From Tyto alba (taxonomy: Eukaryota > Chordata > Aves > Strigiformes > Tytonidae): DNA of 64,000 bases. How positions within the stretch are numbered: position 1 is the stretch's first letter; every line of letters begins with the position of its first letter. The stretch is from NCBI RefSeq assembly GCF_018691265.1, contig NW_024881330.1, positions 17,380,886 through 17,444,885 on the forward strand. The letters are read 5' to 3'. Shown here piece by piece: positions 51,530 to 64,000 of the stretch. Under the pieces are notes generated by a model. It did not search any database. It saw only the letters and a program-made list of their open reading frames with translations, and was not told the DNA's origin. Made by a program: the position numbers and the translations under genes.

Positions 51530-52660
51530 CCCAGAATCAAGGAATCATTGAGGCTGAAAGGAAGCTCTAGAAATTATCTAGTCCAACCTTTCTGCTTAAA
51601 GCAGAATCAGTTAGAGGGCATTGCCCAGGACTGTATCCAATTGAGTTCTTAATTTCTCCAAGGATGGAGACTCCACAGCCTCTCTGGGCAACCTGTTCCA
51701 TTGTTTAATCCCCTTCACTGTAAACATTTTTCAAATATTTTTTTAAGTATTTAAGTTTTAGTGTTTCAGTTTATATCCATTGCCTCTGATCCTATAATTG
51801 GGCACCATTAAGAAGAGTTTGGCTCTATCTTATTTACTAATCCATCAGGTATTTATACACATAGATAAGATCCCCTCTGAGCCTTCTCTTCCCAAGGCTG
51901 AACAGTCCCAGTTGTCTCACTCTTCTTGTAGGCTGGAAGCTCCAGTCCCTCAATCATTTTAGTAGCCCTTCACTGGATGCATTCCTATATGTCCATGTCT
52001 CTCTTATATTGTGGAGCTGAACACTGGACACAGCACCCAAGTATCTGTAACCAGGGCTGAGCAGAGGGGAAGAATCACCTCAGTCAAGCTTCTGGCAACA
52101 CTCCACCTAATGCAGCCTAGGAGGCTGTTGGCTTTTTTTGCTGCAAGTGCACATTGTTGGCTCATGGTCAACTTTTTGTCCATCAGCACCAGAAGGTTGT
52201 TCTCTACTAAGTTGTTTTCAAGATGATTATCCACAATGTGTATGAGTGCCTGGGGTTATTCTTCCCAATTTCATGAGGTTTCCGGTGGCCCATTGTTCCA
52301 GCCTGTCTAGGTCCCTCAGAATGGTAGCATGACCCTCCATTATATCTGCTTCTCCTCCCAGTTTTGTCTTATCTTCAAACTTACTGAGGATCCACTTGGC
52401 CACATTATGAAGGTCATTAATGAAGACGTTAACCAGTACTAGTCTCAGTACTGATACCTGTTATACCCCACTAGTGTCTACATTCCAGATGGACTTTATG
52501 CTACTGATCACAACCCTTTCATCCCAGCAGTTCAGTCAGTTTTCATTCAACTATACTGTTCATTTATCTAGACTGTATTTGTTGGTAGGTTTATGAGGAT
52601 GTTATGGAAGGCAGTGTTAAAAACCTTGGTAAATTCAAGATAAATAAGAGCCATTTAAGA
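51530..52660 (-). mobile_element. CR1 LINE fragment, about 1.1 kb
   Basis: Minus-orientation CR1. From left to right on the plus strand: diverged 3' end ('aatcattgaggctgaaagg'), 3' UTR ('agcctctctgggcaacctgt'), ORF2 C-terminus ('cccttcactggatgcattc'), then RT-side ORF2 ('cccagttttgtcttatcttc', remnant of the ADD block) up to 'gaggatgttatggaaggcag' near 52600. Minus-strand frame 52004-52234 keeps 'MDKKLTMSQQCALAAKKANS' and 'LLGCIRWSVA', the conserved segment after the RT domain. It lacks the upstream ORF2, so it is 5'-truncated, and it contains frame breaks. Confidence 0.9.
52004..52234 (-). pseudogene. CR1 ORF2 C-terminal fragment, broken
   Basis: A 76-codon open piece of CR1 ORF2 read on the minus strand. 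The core 'LTMSQQCALAAKKANSLLG' is the well conserved segment between the RT domain and the C-terminal part of CR1 ORF2. After 'EVILPLCSALV' the usual 'rp-leycvqfw' continuation is replaced by shifted and mutated sequence, and the frame ends. The first residues (MDNHLENNL) correspond to the preceding ORF2 portion, corrupted. It is a fossil piece, not a gene. Confidence 0.85.
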
Positions 52661-55600
52661 TAAAATATTAAAAGTGAGAATTATTATTCAAAATTATATC
52701 CTGTGTTGCATTTTCATGTCTGATTTTCAGTATATTTTCACTGAAACTTTAATATTTATAAAAGATCGGTTGGTAAAAGACAGGAGGAAATGAGGAGAAA
52801 AATCAAAGCAATTTTTTTTTTAATTTTGAAATTTTATTTCATTTCCATATTAAGGAAGACAAAATGTCAACATTTTTTTAAATACAGCTGTTCAAATTAA
52901 AGCAAATCATTTTGAGTGTTTAAATAAATTCTTTTACTAGTTTTAGTATATCATATTAATTATATGATAGCTTTTATTAGTTCCAGTATGTTAACATTTC
53001 AACGGTAGCAAATACTTATTTTCCTTTAAAGCTAGAGAAGGGTGGGTTTGAAGCATGCTTATTTCCCCTCTTACTGTTATCTATCTTAATATAAGGATTT
53101 ATGAACAGAGATAATTTAGGAACTGAGATAATCTTCCTCTATAAAGCTAATACCATTTAAAGTTTAACTTTTAAAATAATGATACTGGCCCTACACATAA
53201 AGTTCTTATTAAAATTTGGAACTGAAAACAAGCACTCTGCAGAATGAAACCTTTTTAAAGTAAACAACTGAAACCAAGAAGCTTCATTACATTTAAATCC
53301 TGTTTTCTTATTAGGAGTATAACTCCTTGCCAGTTGGAAGTGATAAGGGTCTAAGAAAGGAATGTGTTCTGCTACTACTTTAATTCTTATTTGTCAGCTT
53401 TCCAAAGCTTACCTCTTACTGCAGCCACGGACCTGAGAACAGATAGGACTTGGCACTGGTTACTGTAGTAAAGAATGCCTCTTGTCAAGCTTTCTTGAAA
53501 AAATTTAGTACCAGACCAATTTGCTAAGGAGGAGTCCATGCCCTTTTCTTGATTTTTCAATGTTTAAATTTCCTATTATTTTCATCCTAGGAAAATAATA
53601 TAGAAAATAAACATTATCTAAAATATGATGAAAGAACCAAGAGGTTAACAAGTACAACAATCAACCTGAGAGACCTATCTGGTTGATCAGAGGATAAGAA
53701 TTCTATTTCATAAATAATTCTGAAGTATTGCAATTTGGTTTTATGTCACTTGGAATAAAGCAGAGACTCTTGTCCTTTTTCACCAGGGAAAATAAAAAAA
53801 AAAAAGTAAGGAAGAAAGAGTACAAATGAGCACAGAAGATCTCAAACTGTTATACCAAGAAGCCCAGTTGTTTCTGCAACTTCATTTTGATGTATAAATT
53901 AAACTGTGATAGAGATTTGAATTTGGATCTTTTACCTCTCTCTCAGTGAAGTGCTTTTCTTGGCCTTCTGCGAGAAGGAATTTTGAGCAATGGAAGCACT
54001 GCCCTGTCGTAAATTACCTATGTCTCTACCTACAGAAGGGGAATTAAGCCACATCTCTGTGCTAGGTTCAGTTTCCCAATACAACTGATTTTTCTCCTTC
54101 AGCTATAAAAAGAAATACTGAGTTTGCTTTAGTTTTTTTCTGCTTTACCAATTCTTGCTGCCAAGGCATGGGAAGCATGATCACACATAAATATCTGTGG
54201 CAAATACACTGTCAAATGAGGTCTCACCCCACTGCCGGAATAGCCATTTGGTTTGGGAACACTTAGACATAGGATAATAAACCAGGAACCCAGTAGCCAT
54301 CTCTAAGCCAGGAAATTCAGAAGCAAGGAAAAGCTAAACCTATTTTTGTGAACAGTTTGTCTGGCACATAGATTATCTGGCCCTGATAAACTATCTTCTC
54401 TCTCCATAGGAAATATATTTGTCCAAGCTTTGCTGGCAGTTTTTTCTATTCCATTGGCACCAACTTTCTATTCACAGTTTTATTCAGATCTTAATTAGGA
54501 ACATATTACTGTTGTTGTTATTGGTTACATGGTATATGATGACAGATAATATCTGCAAATTCCTAGCAGCTGTAGTGAAGATCAACCTGAAGTCTTACAA
54601 TCTCTTAGGATACCCTTACAGTTAAGTGAGTGTTGTATCATAGTTTTTCCCTTTTCTGCTTCTTAGGGCTTGATGTTATTATGAATATGTTCATTGCTGC
54701 TCAAGAAAAATGTGCATTACAGAAATCTGAGCTGACAAAAATGATGTTATAATAAAATGCATATTTACATGGAACATGTTTTTCACCTATATGTAACACC
54801 TAATTAATAGCCTATTAATAAGAGTAATAATTAAAACACCTTAACAGGTTTTATATATATATAAAATAAATATCCCTTGTTAGGCTAGCTGACATAGTGG
54901 AAAAAATGAACAAAATTTAAAGCACAAAACAGCTTTCATTTTAAATACATTTGTAAAAATGTCAGTGTTGTTAACACCTACAAAAGTGATTATACCCAAA
55001 ATACAAAACTTTCCAATTTTCCAGCCTGACTGTAGGCATTTCAATCTTTACTTGGCATGTCCTGTATATTACAGATCCATATATCTCAGGGATGAGATCT
55101 GACAACTTTGATGGAAATATAACATACATCCTATTCCAAATATCTAGCATGTCATATATCAAATCTCTCTAAAAAAGGCAGTCAGCCAAACTACTGTACA
55201 ATGTCCAGTTTTATGAGTTCTAAACTTCAAGACAGAAGTTATTGAAGGCAGAGGGTGATGGGGAGAGTAAAACTTTACCTAAGTATGTACTAAGAGAACA
55301 GCAATCTTTAGAATGCACTTTAGAAATACTTCTTGATCTCACTGTGGTTAGGACAACTAGGTGGAAACTTTGCTTCTACAAAGCAAATGTAAAAATTGAG
55401 AGGCCATGGTTGAGAATTTCAGAGTGAATGGTAACTTGGATGATGATGACAATGAAATGGGAGCTTTCATGGAACTTAATATAGAATAAAAAATTGTATC
55501 AAACTAATAATTAAAAAAATAGATTATATACTTCAAAAAATTTAGTTCATTTATTTTCAGATTGTAATAATGGATCAGTGTAAGAAAAATCTGGAAGAAA

Positions 55601-56029
55601 TTTTGAAAGTATAAGAAAGAATGTAGGCCAAAGAATGAGCTCAGTATACAACTCAATGACAAAGATCAAAAAGATGAATGCAAATGTTTACTACAAGCTC
55701 TGGGGAACAAAACCAAATGAGTCACAAAGATGTAGCAATAATCAGAATCCAATTAGTAGCAGGAAGGAAAGCTAGAATTGGGCTGCTGTGCCACTCAGTG
55801 GAGGAGGCAGCTACTTGATGACAAATATATGAACTCATTTTTCACATCATTTCTTATTTAAAAAATTAACTGAACTCAGACTGTTATGTAATTACCAGTA
55901 GCAGAAGAAGAAGACCTTAGTCTGATAAAAACAGAACAGGTTAGAGAGGTTAGTTAGATAAATTCAATGTATTCAAGTTGACCAGCAATTTTATTGTAGA
56001 AATTTAAGCATCCAGCCAATTAAATTTGA
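52661..56029. other. AT-rich single-copy DNA, no gene seen
   Basis: Open frames of at most 68 codons. No repeat family recognised. Nothing else visible. Confidence 0.5.
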
Positions 56030-56522
56030 GAAAGGCATGGCCAGACTAGAGAAGGTCCAGAGGAGGACCACAATGAGGATTGAATATCTGGAGAGTGTGC
56101 CCTGTGAGGAACAGCTGAAAGTGTTAGGTCTTTTCTGCCTGAAAAAGAGAAGGCTCAGGGGGGACCTCATCACATTGTTCCAGTAATTAAAGAACAGCTA
56201 CAAAGAGGATGGAGCCTCTCTCTTCCCCAAGAGACTCATGGAAAACACAAGAGGCAGCAGGTAAAAGTTGCACTGGGAGAGGTTTCACCTCTACAAAACA
56301 AATAATTTTTTTATGGTAAGAACAATCATTCAGTAGGACAACCTCCCTAGGGATAGGGTAGAGTATCCATCATGGGACGTTTTCAAGATGCAATTGGACA
56401 GGGTGCTAGGTAATCTCATCTAGGCTTCCTTTCCCATAAACAGTTTGACCAGACAATCTTTTGAAGTCCCAACCTAGTCTGTTCTATGACTCTATAATTC
56501 TTTGATTCTATGATTCTATGAA
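56030..56522 (+). mobile_element. CR1 LINE 3' fragment
   Basis: Plus-orientation CR1 from the ORF2 C-terminus ('gagaaggtccagaggaggac', 'cctgaaaaagagaaggctca') through the 3' UTR to a clean 3' end of repeated 'gattctat' units ('ctttgattctatgattctat' at about 56500-56520). 5'-truncated at about 56030. The intact octamers suggest a younger copy than those at 42 and 57 kb. Confidence 0.9.
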
Positions 56523-56899
56523 TCTCAGTTTACCAGTGGTTATCTTTGCAAATTTATGAAGGACAGATGAATTTCCATAGAACCTGGAAAAAAATAAACC
56601 TAATGAATGACTTTAAAAAAGAGCATTTGGTAAATCAAACAGACTCATGATATTAATTTAAATTCTGAAATAAATACTAGATAGTATTTATTCAATTAGA
56701 TAAACAAAAAATGTTAGTAAATCTTTCAAATGTGACAAGAAACTAAGGAATAAAAAACAGAGATTTATTAAGCACAAAGCTTGACAAATCCTAATTGTTT
56801 TACAGGAGAGAGTAACAGCATTAGATAGGGAAAGTTTGCAGGAGGGGAACAAAAACCCCAAAATAATCCCAAACATAACTACGTATGTACTAGATTATG

Positions 56900-57600
56900 T
56901 TATTCAATAGAGAGAAATGCAAGATATCATATGTAGGAAGGAAAATTCTGAACAAACACAAGGTGGTGAAAAATTATGTAGGTAGAATCTAATGGTTAGA
57001 GCAGATCAAACCTGTAAACAAGTTGATAAATGAAACTATGTTGCTGAAAAGCCATGCTGGGCTGTGTAAACAACAGTACAGCATGTAGGAATGCTAAGTA
57101 ATCTTTCAGCTTTGTTCATCATTGATAAGGCTCAGATATAGTAATATAGAAAGATGCAGACTTACTAGGTAAATTACACAAGAAATTGACAAAAATGATT
57201 GAAACATGCTGTCTGATGAAAGCCTGAATGATTTGGAATTGTTATCCTAAAGAAGATCAAGGAGGGATATGGTAACTATTGTGAAGCATGTAAAAGGCTC
57301 CTGCAAATGGTTTATCTTTTTTCATATTTTTATTGAAAAAGACAAAAAATACAGATCTAAATTACAGTAAAACCCCCTATAAATTAAACATTAGGAAAAA
57401 AACTTTCTAGTGGTAATGCTGAAGCAACTCAGAAAGATATTGCTTAAGGGGTTTTAGAGTCCATATTACTGGAGGTCTTTAAGAACATATTAAACAAACA
57501 TCAGTCAGAAACAGCACAGACATGTTTGATTATTTCTTATGTTGTAGGGAAAGCCTCTATGATTTCTTGAATGACACTGAAACTCAAGAAGTCATCCTAA
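56900..57600 (+). mobile_element. Old CR1 LINE fragment
   Basis: Diverged plus-orientation CR1: 'agagaaatgcaagatatcat', 'ttgaaacatgctgtctgatg', 'ttaaacattaggaaaaaaac', 'tactggaggtctttaagaac' and 'gggaaagcctctatgatttc' appear in CR1 order. It probably starts further left (faint similarity from about 56560), directly after the CR1 at 56030-56522, so the two may have inserted side by side or one into the other. Confidence 0.65.
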
Positions 57601-60600
57601 TTCTTCAGTCTAAGTACATGTATGTATGCTACTCAAAATAGAAAAGGACTGCACATTAATGTAAAATTCTGATATCTTGAAAGGATGATGTTCTTTGCCA
57701 CACCAAATGTACCTTGTACTTTCTTTTGACAGATCTTTATAGGGACTAAAAAGTACTAACATGAAGAAGCTGTGTAAGACAGGAGTGTTAATTTGGAAGT
57801 GAAAAAGCTCCTTCTTTAATTTGAGTATGTTGAATTTAGTTTCCACAGAGTTAGAGAAAGTCATGGTCACATGTTATGCTAGTATGAATGTCCTATTACA
57901 GTTACTAAATATGTGAAGGTACAAAGAGTCAAGGAAATTTATTAGGTTGCCTACTGGTCAAGGAATTGTTACAACTCCCTGCTCCAAAGAAAATTCAGTT
58001 TCCTATGCATTGTTCAACAGATCTAAGAAGTTCCTCATATCAGCAAAATAGCCAGTCATTTTGGAAAGCCTGTGATTCTCATCTGAGAAAGGGGAAAAAA
58101 TGAAAAAGAATTAGAAAAGATTTAGGTATGAATCTGTGTCATTTGTGGAATGTTCCCTCATTTTGGTGCCTTAGTATTTTTTTGTTCTTAGTGGTATTCA
58201 TAATTTATTTCCTTTTTTTTTTTTTTTTATTTTATTGCTTTCCCCACTCCCCAAAAATGTAAGTCCTGGCTTCATATGGATGAAGGACAGGAAAGAATTC
58301 AAAATCTCCAGAGGCTCTGAAGGATTCCTCACATTAACTTCCTTCCACATTACAAAAGTTTTTGTGATACCTTTAGTGCTGTAAATGGGTTTTCCTCAAT
58401 GTCTTTTTCCATTACGTAACAACATATCTAGAGTCTTCTGCTTTATTTTCATATTTACCTTCCTCACCTTGCTAAATCTGATGGTTGTTCAGACATACAC
58501 AATATGTAAACAATTCTGCATATGAAATGGAAAATTATCTGTGAAATAAAAGCTTCTGGATGAAGTTTCACAAAAAAATAAACTACCAAGCATCAGTCTT
58601 CTGTAATTGTAGTCACTGAAAAAAAAAAAAATCTTACTGATTTCAGTCAACTCACTGAGAATGGTATCAAACTTGTAATAGAAAAAAAAAAAAAAAAAAT
58701 TACATTCCCAAAAGATCAGACATTCTAAATGTAAGAATGAAGATAAAAGCCACACACATTATCTCTTCTATTTATCTCTAGAAGCATATCATGGCAATGA
58801 CTCCCACACATTAATAAAACATTGATTTAAGATTTTCATCATAGTTTGAAACACAGAACAATGCAAGAAGTTTTCTATTTGTGTAAACCTCCTCACAAAG
58901 ACATAATAAACACTGCACTCCCACCCCCCCACCCCCTCCAAATTATTAAGTTATGGGGAAAAGAAATACTTCTGAACATTGTTTTCAGTACTGAGTCATT
59001 TGAAGTCTGAAGTATTCAGAAACAATATACTTTATTAAGTGAGTTTTATGGTTGGGTTTTTTTAGTGTTTTAGCTACGTGGGTTTATCTCTTTGGTACTG
59101 CTTTTCAATGACTTCTGTAAGTTCTGCTCTTTCCACTACCCAAAATCTAAATCACATATTCACTTCCATTTCCTACCTGAAATACTGTTATTTTTCTTAA
59201 AAATAAAAATTATTAGTTTTTGGACAAATGGTTAATCTTATTCTGGTCATTTTCAGTAAAATCTCGGGAAAGGTGGAAAGTCCTTCAGTTGCTTTAAGTG
59301 ATACCTTTTTAAATAGATTTTATGAGGTATCAGTTGTAGCTGCACTGAAAGTAAATTTTGTTCAAACTGAACAAAAATATTCAATTCAGTAAATTTTCAA
59401 CTACTATAAGGTATTTAATAAGTTGTTCTCAGCCTGTGTGTGATTTAGTTGTTATCGTAGATCTGATGTTACTGTCACTGCTCTCTACCTTCAGATATTT
59501 ACACAGAATAATGTGAATGATTTAATAGTAAAGTCATGCACATAAAAAAAAAAAAAAAAAGATTGTTCCCCAATTTAAGAATTATTATCCAGCTAGAATA
59601 CATAATATCCTGACTTGACTTTATCAAAGTGGAATAAAAGTGATCACAAACAGGCACATAATTTCAAAAAGTTGTACCTCATAACTGGGGCTGTTTGTAT
59701 GTCATCTTGTTAATAAATGTTATAGCATGTGAAATTGTACTTGCTTCTTACATTTATAACAGAATCCAGATCTTTATTGAACAAGATGATAATCAAGTCA
59801 GTCAAAAATTGAGTTTCTTACTGCAGCAAAAATATTTAAAAGTAAACATTTAAATATGTATATTCCCTTGTTATCATTTTATAGGACTCCTTTCTAGGAA
59901 GTTCTAAATGCTTTCCCCCTTAACTAAAGGAAATGTGTAAGGCACAATACAATATTGTGCTAATGCTTATATATGAGTAGTGCTGACTTAAATACTTAAA
60001 ATAAGGTTTATGTTTATGTGATTTGCTGCACTAAACTAAACCCTTAATGCCTCAGAAGATAATGTTCTTAGTAAATTATTTCTCAGTGTCAAAGTTGGAG
60101 GACAGGTTTTGGAATAAACTGATAACGATGGAAGTTTAATCAATAATTCATACTTTTGTTGATATTAAGAACATTCCCAGTGGAAAGAAATCAAAAACTA
60201 GATTTAGTTTAGGGAGATAAGTCTTCCAAGATTTTCTATACTCCTTAAAGAGACATTCCCTCAGAGAAAAACTCAAGGCACTCACATCAGTTTTTCATTT
60301 TGAATCACTCTCTGAAATAACACATTCTTTATGTCTATATTGTCTAGCAGTTCAACAATTTTAGGCTGAAAATAGTTTCTGCAGACACTCTGTCCCCAAC
60401 TCTAGAAGAAAATTAATAAATTTTGTAACTGCTGAAATACTTTTGCATGCATTTTTGTTTCCTGTTGAATTTTTATGTGATGCGAGATTACATGTAATCT
60501 AATATTGTTTTCCCCTTTTCATATACCACTACCCAAAGCGCTTAGGAGGAAAAGATTGGACCAGGATCAGGTACTTCTGTAAGCTATTTTCTCCTCGAAG

Positions 60601-62684
60601 ATCTCTGTTTCCCTCTGTGCCCCAGGGCTTAGGTTCAGACCTTAAGAATCTGGATTGGACTGCATAAACACTTTGCAATATGTTAAAAAAATACTAAATA
60701 GAAAGTGCAATGTTAAAACTATTTATGCAGTGTGACTAAAAATGTTTGTTTGAACAGTATTTTTTTGCTTGCTTGTCTAGTTTTTACCCACTCTTCAAAA
60801 TGGATAAATGATCCAGTGAGAATACAGGTGGAGATGGGACTTTTTATCTCCTAAAATTTTTGAGTGTTGGGATTGAGCCATATTTGAGGAACTTTTTGAA
60901 AACAAGAAACTTCGTAAGAAATTGCAATTCATGTAACACTGAACCAGACAAAATTTCCAGGAATACTTAGAAAAAATTAAAGTTTTATAGTTTAAATCCC
61001 AAATCACTAATCCCTCAACATTTTTCATTACTACTTTTCCTGCATTTTCCCTATAACATTCATCAAAGTATGAGGAATACTAATTTATATTTGTACTTGA
61101 TAACATATCTGTCTCCTCTTCTCTTCCTGGATTAAAAGTATCTCAGTGCTGGTGTCTTCATTCAGAGCTTCACTTGTAGCCAGAACCATATAGGAATCCA
61201 GCCATTCCTTCACCATTGATATACACCATGATAAATTCCTGTCTGAATACTGAAATTCAGGATAATCATAATCACACATTTCTTAAAGTTTTTCCCAATA
61301 TAGTTTGATCCCATTCTCTGCCTACACTAGTTTACATCTATATTTGTCCAAGCTATCAGTAGGTCTGTAATTTACCAGCTAGTTTACATTATATTTTTGT
61401 CTCTTTTAAGTGTATTTTTTATTTTAACTTTTACTTTTTATTCTATGTGTCAAATTGTTGATTCCATACAGTATCTTAAGATTTCTTTCTCTCACTTGTT
61501 CTTTTAACAAAAACATTAGTTATAACTCTTTTTATCTAGCATCCTGAGAATTTACTACCAAATTTCTAGACTCTGATCTGAAACTCCGAAGCTCTCTTGA
61601 CCTTCAGAGAAAGATTGCTCAGTATTTCCTGAAAAACAAGCCAAAAAAAAAAAAAAAAAAAAAAAAAGTGATTTACTGCAGGTGCCCATCTGAAAATGAA
61701 GGCATCTGAAATAATTAGTCATTTTTTAAAATCTTGATATGGAAATCTTATCTGAGTTATGCAGAAGATTGAGTCTACTCCTATGTGAGAGATGCCAAGT
61801 AAGATAAACATCTTCCATTCTAAATACCTTGACTATCAGCAGAATCACCAGCAGTTGGAAGTTTGTTCTCAGATGGATAAAACCTCTCTTGAATGAATGT
61901 TTCGCTGCTAGGCAATGACTATAGATATAAAAATTGTCTGTTCTTAAAATAATTGATAAACATGGGTAAATTATATATCTTTATTTCTGAACTTGCTAAA
62001 GCTGTTATTTAGGTAAAGAGACAGATGCCTTAGGAACTACTTTCAGCTTTGAATATTTGTCTTCAGAGGACTTGCTCTTGACAAAACAACAGATCAATAA
62101 TTTTTGATCACAGTATTATTTGATAATTGTAGTTTGCAAATCATTTTGTTCAAGTCACTGACTTTCACAAGCCACTTAGAATCTTCCAGTCTTTCATAGG
62201 GAAATTTCTCCATTTTTTACCAACCTCACAACACATTCAGAAACTGAAAAGAACCCCAACCCTCTGAGAGGTTTGGAGGGCAATTGTTGTGAAGAACAGT
62301 CCCACTTCAGGTCATTAAAGCTATCATCAAGAACACTTTAGACTGATCTCTTGTCAAATAAGGCATATAATCACATAGGCCCTGTTATAAAACATGAGAA
62401 ACTTCATGTGGTAGATTGGTAGGAAAACATTGGTTTGGACAACAATATTTTTATGTTAGAAAAATAACATAGATTTTTCACAACATTCAACAGCAGACTC
62501 AGAGAAGGTCAGAAGAACATGATATAACAAAGTAAATTACTAGCACCCCTGACTTTAATATTGGTTTTACATTACTGCTCAGTACTTAATAATTTTTACA
62601 AATGTACAGTCACCTAAGTAGTAGTTAAATGCAGAGGGGAAATTACTGTGTCTTATCATTTCTAGCATTCTTTAAAGAGCATAA
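57601..62684. other. AT-rich single-copy DNA, no gene seen
   Basis: Poly(A) at 58681-58699, 59544-59560 and 61643-61667; a C-rich patch at 58920-58937. One 64-codon minus-strand frame (61085-61279) has protein-like composition but no recognised homologue; see findings. Confidence 0.5.
61643..61667. repeat. poly(A) tract
   Basis: Twenty-five consecutive A. Confidence 0.88.
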
Positions 62685-62760
62685 GAATAATCTCACATTT
62701 ATACAGCACTTTTCATTCAAAAGATTCCTGAAGTTTTTATCCAGTGTTTTTGAAGAATAA
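62685..62760. mobile_element. Possible ancient amniote repeat remnant
   Basis: 'catttatacagcacttttca' followed by 'tcaaaagattcctgaagt' resembles a motif (catttatatagcacttttca...aggatctcaaagca) that recurs in old amniote repeats. The family cannot be named with confidence. Confidence 0.3.
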
Positions 62761-62836
62761 CTAAAAATTGAGGTTGAAAGCTCAAAATATCTGACTCATA
62801 GTAATATAATGCAACATTTCATGCAGAAAGAAGAGA

Positions 62837-63045
62837 TCATAGAATCATAGAATGGTTTGGGTTGGAGGGCACCTTAAAGATCATATAGTTCCAAACCCCT
62901 TGCCACAGGCAGAGACACCTGCAACTAGACCAGGTTGCTCAAAGGCCATCCAACCTGGCTTTGAACACTTTCAGGGCAGGGGCATCCACAGCTTCTCTGG
63001 GCAACCTGTTCCAGTGCCTCACCACCCTCCCCATAAAGCATCAGT
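62837..63045 (-). mobile_element. CR1 LINE, very short 3' fragment
   Basis: Minus-orientation CR1 of about 210 bp. It opens with 'tcatagaatcatagaatggt', the reverse complement of an intact CR1 3' end, and continues 'tgggttggagggcaccttaa', 'aggttgctcaaaggccatcc', 'ggcaacctgttccagtgcct', then stops near 63040. The well kept terminus makes it one of the youngest CR1 copies here. Confidence 0.93.
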
Positions 63046-63890
63046 AGAACAAGTACAATAAACCAGAGCAACATATATACTTTTGTCATATAAGGAACAA
63101 AGGTCTACTGGCACAGTAAATGTGTAATAGAATTTGGAGAATAACAGTTCCTAGTCAGTGTCTTTTACTGCAACCCAGTGAAAAGCTTAAGGGTTTTCTG
63201 AGCCTATCAGTAAACAAAAGTCTTGCCCTCCAGAAGTGAAGGGGCTGTAACTGCTATCTATGCATCTGCTACAAAATAAAACAGGGTTTGGGACACCTGT
63301 CTGTCCCTGAGGTTGAGTGGCATCCACACTACAACAGTGTTTTGCCCTGGGCCACCACTGTGTCATGGGTGACACCACTCTAACCCTAAAATGAAAACCA
63401 CTTGGTTCAAAATGTCTGAAGTAAAGTAAAGGATATTTTCACAGAATGGAAATAACAGTGTTGCATGATCCAGAGTCAAACAATAGAGTGTTTATGAAGG
63501 GTACAAGTCTTGCTAGGATATCATTGGACACTGAATAACCAAACCAAGTCCAGTCTTGTCCCTATAGCCTTCTGGAAATAGTCTGTGGTAGGATGTCCCA
63601 AACACTGCCTTAGCACAGTCACTGAAAATTCTGTTTGATACTAGTCAAAACCATGGTAGAGAATGGACTATAAAATTTACCATCATGGGTCCTGAACTAA
63701 ATGTATTTTCTAGATCACAATAAAATAGTGTTTATGTTGATGAATATTACTTTTATTATAAACTGGTGATAATACTGATAGGTGTTTACAGGTATTTTAA
63801 GAAGCCTCTTCACTTTATGAGGGATTATAGGTCTTTTAAGTCTTGTAGACAAAATTAGGCAAGAGAGAGATGTCAAAAGAAGAAGAATCA
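63046..63890. other. Single-copy DNA, no gene seen
   Basis: No repeat or gene recognised; one 63-codon minus-strand frame (63187-63378) without features. Confidence 0.5.
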
Positions 63891-63955
63891 GAGAAAAAAG
63901 AAAAAGAAAAAGGAAAAGAAAAAAAAAAAGAAAAAGAAAAAAAAAAAAGAAGAAA

Positions 63956-63986
<31 letters not shown>

Positions 63987-64000
63987 TAAAAATAAAAAGA
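63891..64000. repeat. A-rich low-complexity tract with (TAAAAA)n
   Basis: Purine-only (GAAAA)-type sequence from 63891, passing into six TAAAAA units at 63963-63998. It runs to the window edge and may continue. Confidence 0.9.

Noticed and set aside
54419..54625. 68-codon frame with a leucine-rich segment
   Set aside because: T-rich translation without splice or promoter context.

Overview
The window reads as a non-coding stretch of a bird genome. The evidence is a set of CR1 LINE copies with the avian CR1 3' end (repeated GATTCTATGA octamers, or TCATAGAATCATAGAATGG on the opposite strand) and several solo retroviral LTRs that begin TGTCCTGG and carry 5-bp target-site duplications, a type common in avian genomes. 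Base composition is AT-rich. No bacterial gene, tRNA, rRNA, CRISPR array or host protein-coding exon could be supported on either strand. The species and the neighbouring genes cannot be named from this sequence; the window could be a gene desert or a large intron.

Layout. 1-2019 is AT-rich single-copy DNA. 2020-3484 is an LTR (B1, minus) split by a second LTR (A1, plus, 2386-2880). 6395-8181 is a long 5'-truncated CR1 with a broken reverse-transcriptase frame. 11800-12622 is an LTR-like unit (D). 13690-16120 is an older CR1 cut in two by a 1072-bp LTR (B2, 14737-15808). 22880-23520 is another LTR-like unit (E). From about 23.5 to 41.9 kb there is mostly single-copy AT-rich DNA with A/T tracts, one possible retroposed mRNA tail (28.23 kb), one MIR-like SINE remnant (32.3 kb) and a candidate conserved non-coding block (34.3-34.6 kb). 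41.9-43.1 kb is a CR1-in-CR1 nest. 44958-45480 is LTR A2 (minus, same family as A1) and 47182-48023 is LTR C (minus) with a very long TTG/TTA microsatellite. 51.5-52.7, 56.0-56.5, 56.9-57.6 and 62.84-63.05 kb hold further CR1 pieces. The window ends in an A-rich low-complexity tract.

How the parts relate. Everything recognisable is retrotransposon debris. The nesting gives a relative order: the CR1 at 13.7-16.1 kb predates LTR B2, LTR B1 predates LTR A1, and the outer CR1 at 42-43 kb predates the inverted CR1 inside it. A1 and A2 are the same LTR in opposite orientation about 42 kb apart. A and C share their 3' halves but differ in most of U3. I found no previously undescribed biological system; the best observations concern transposon nesting and LTR structure.
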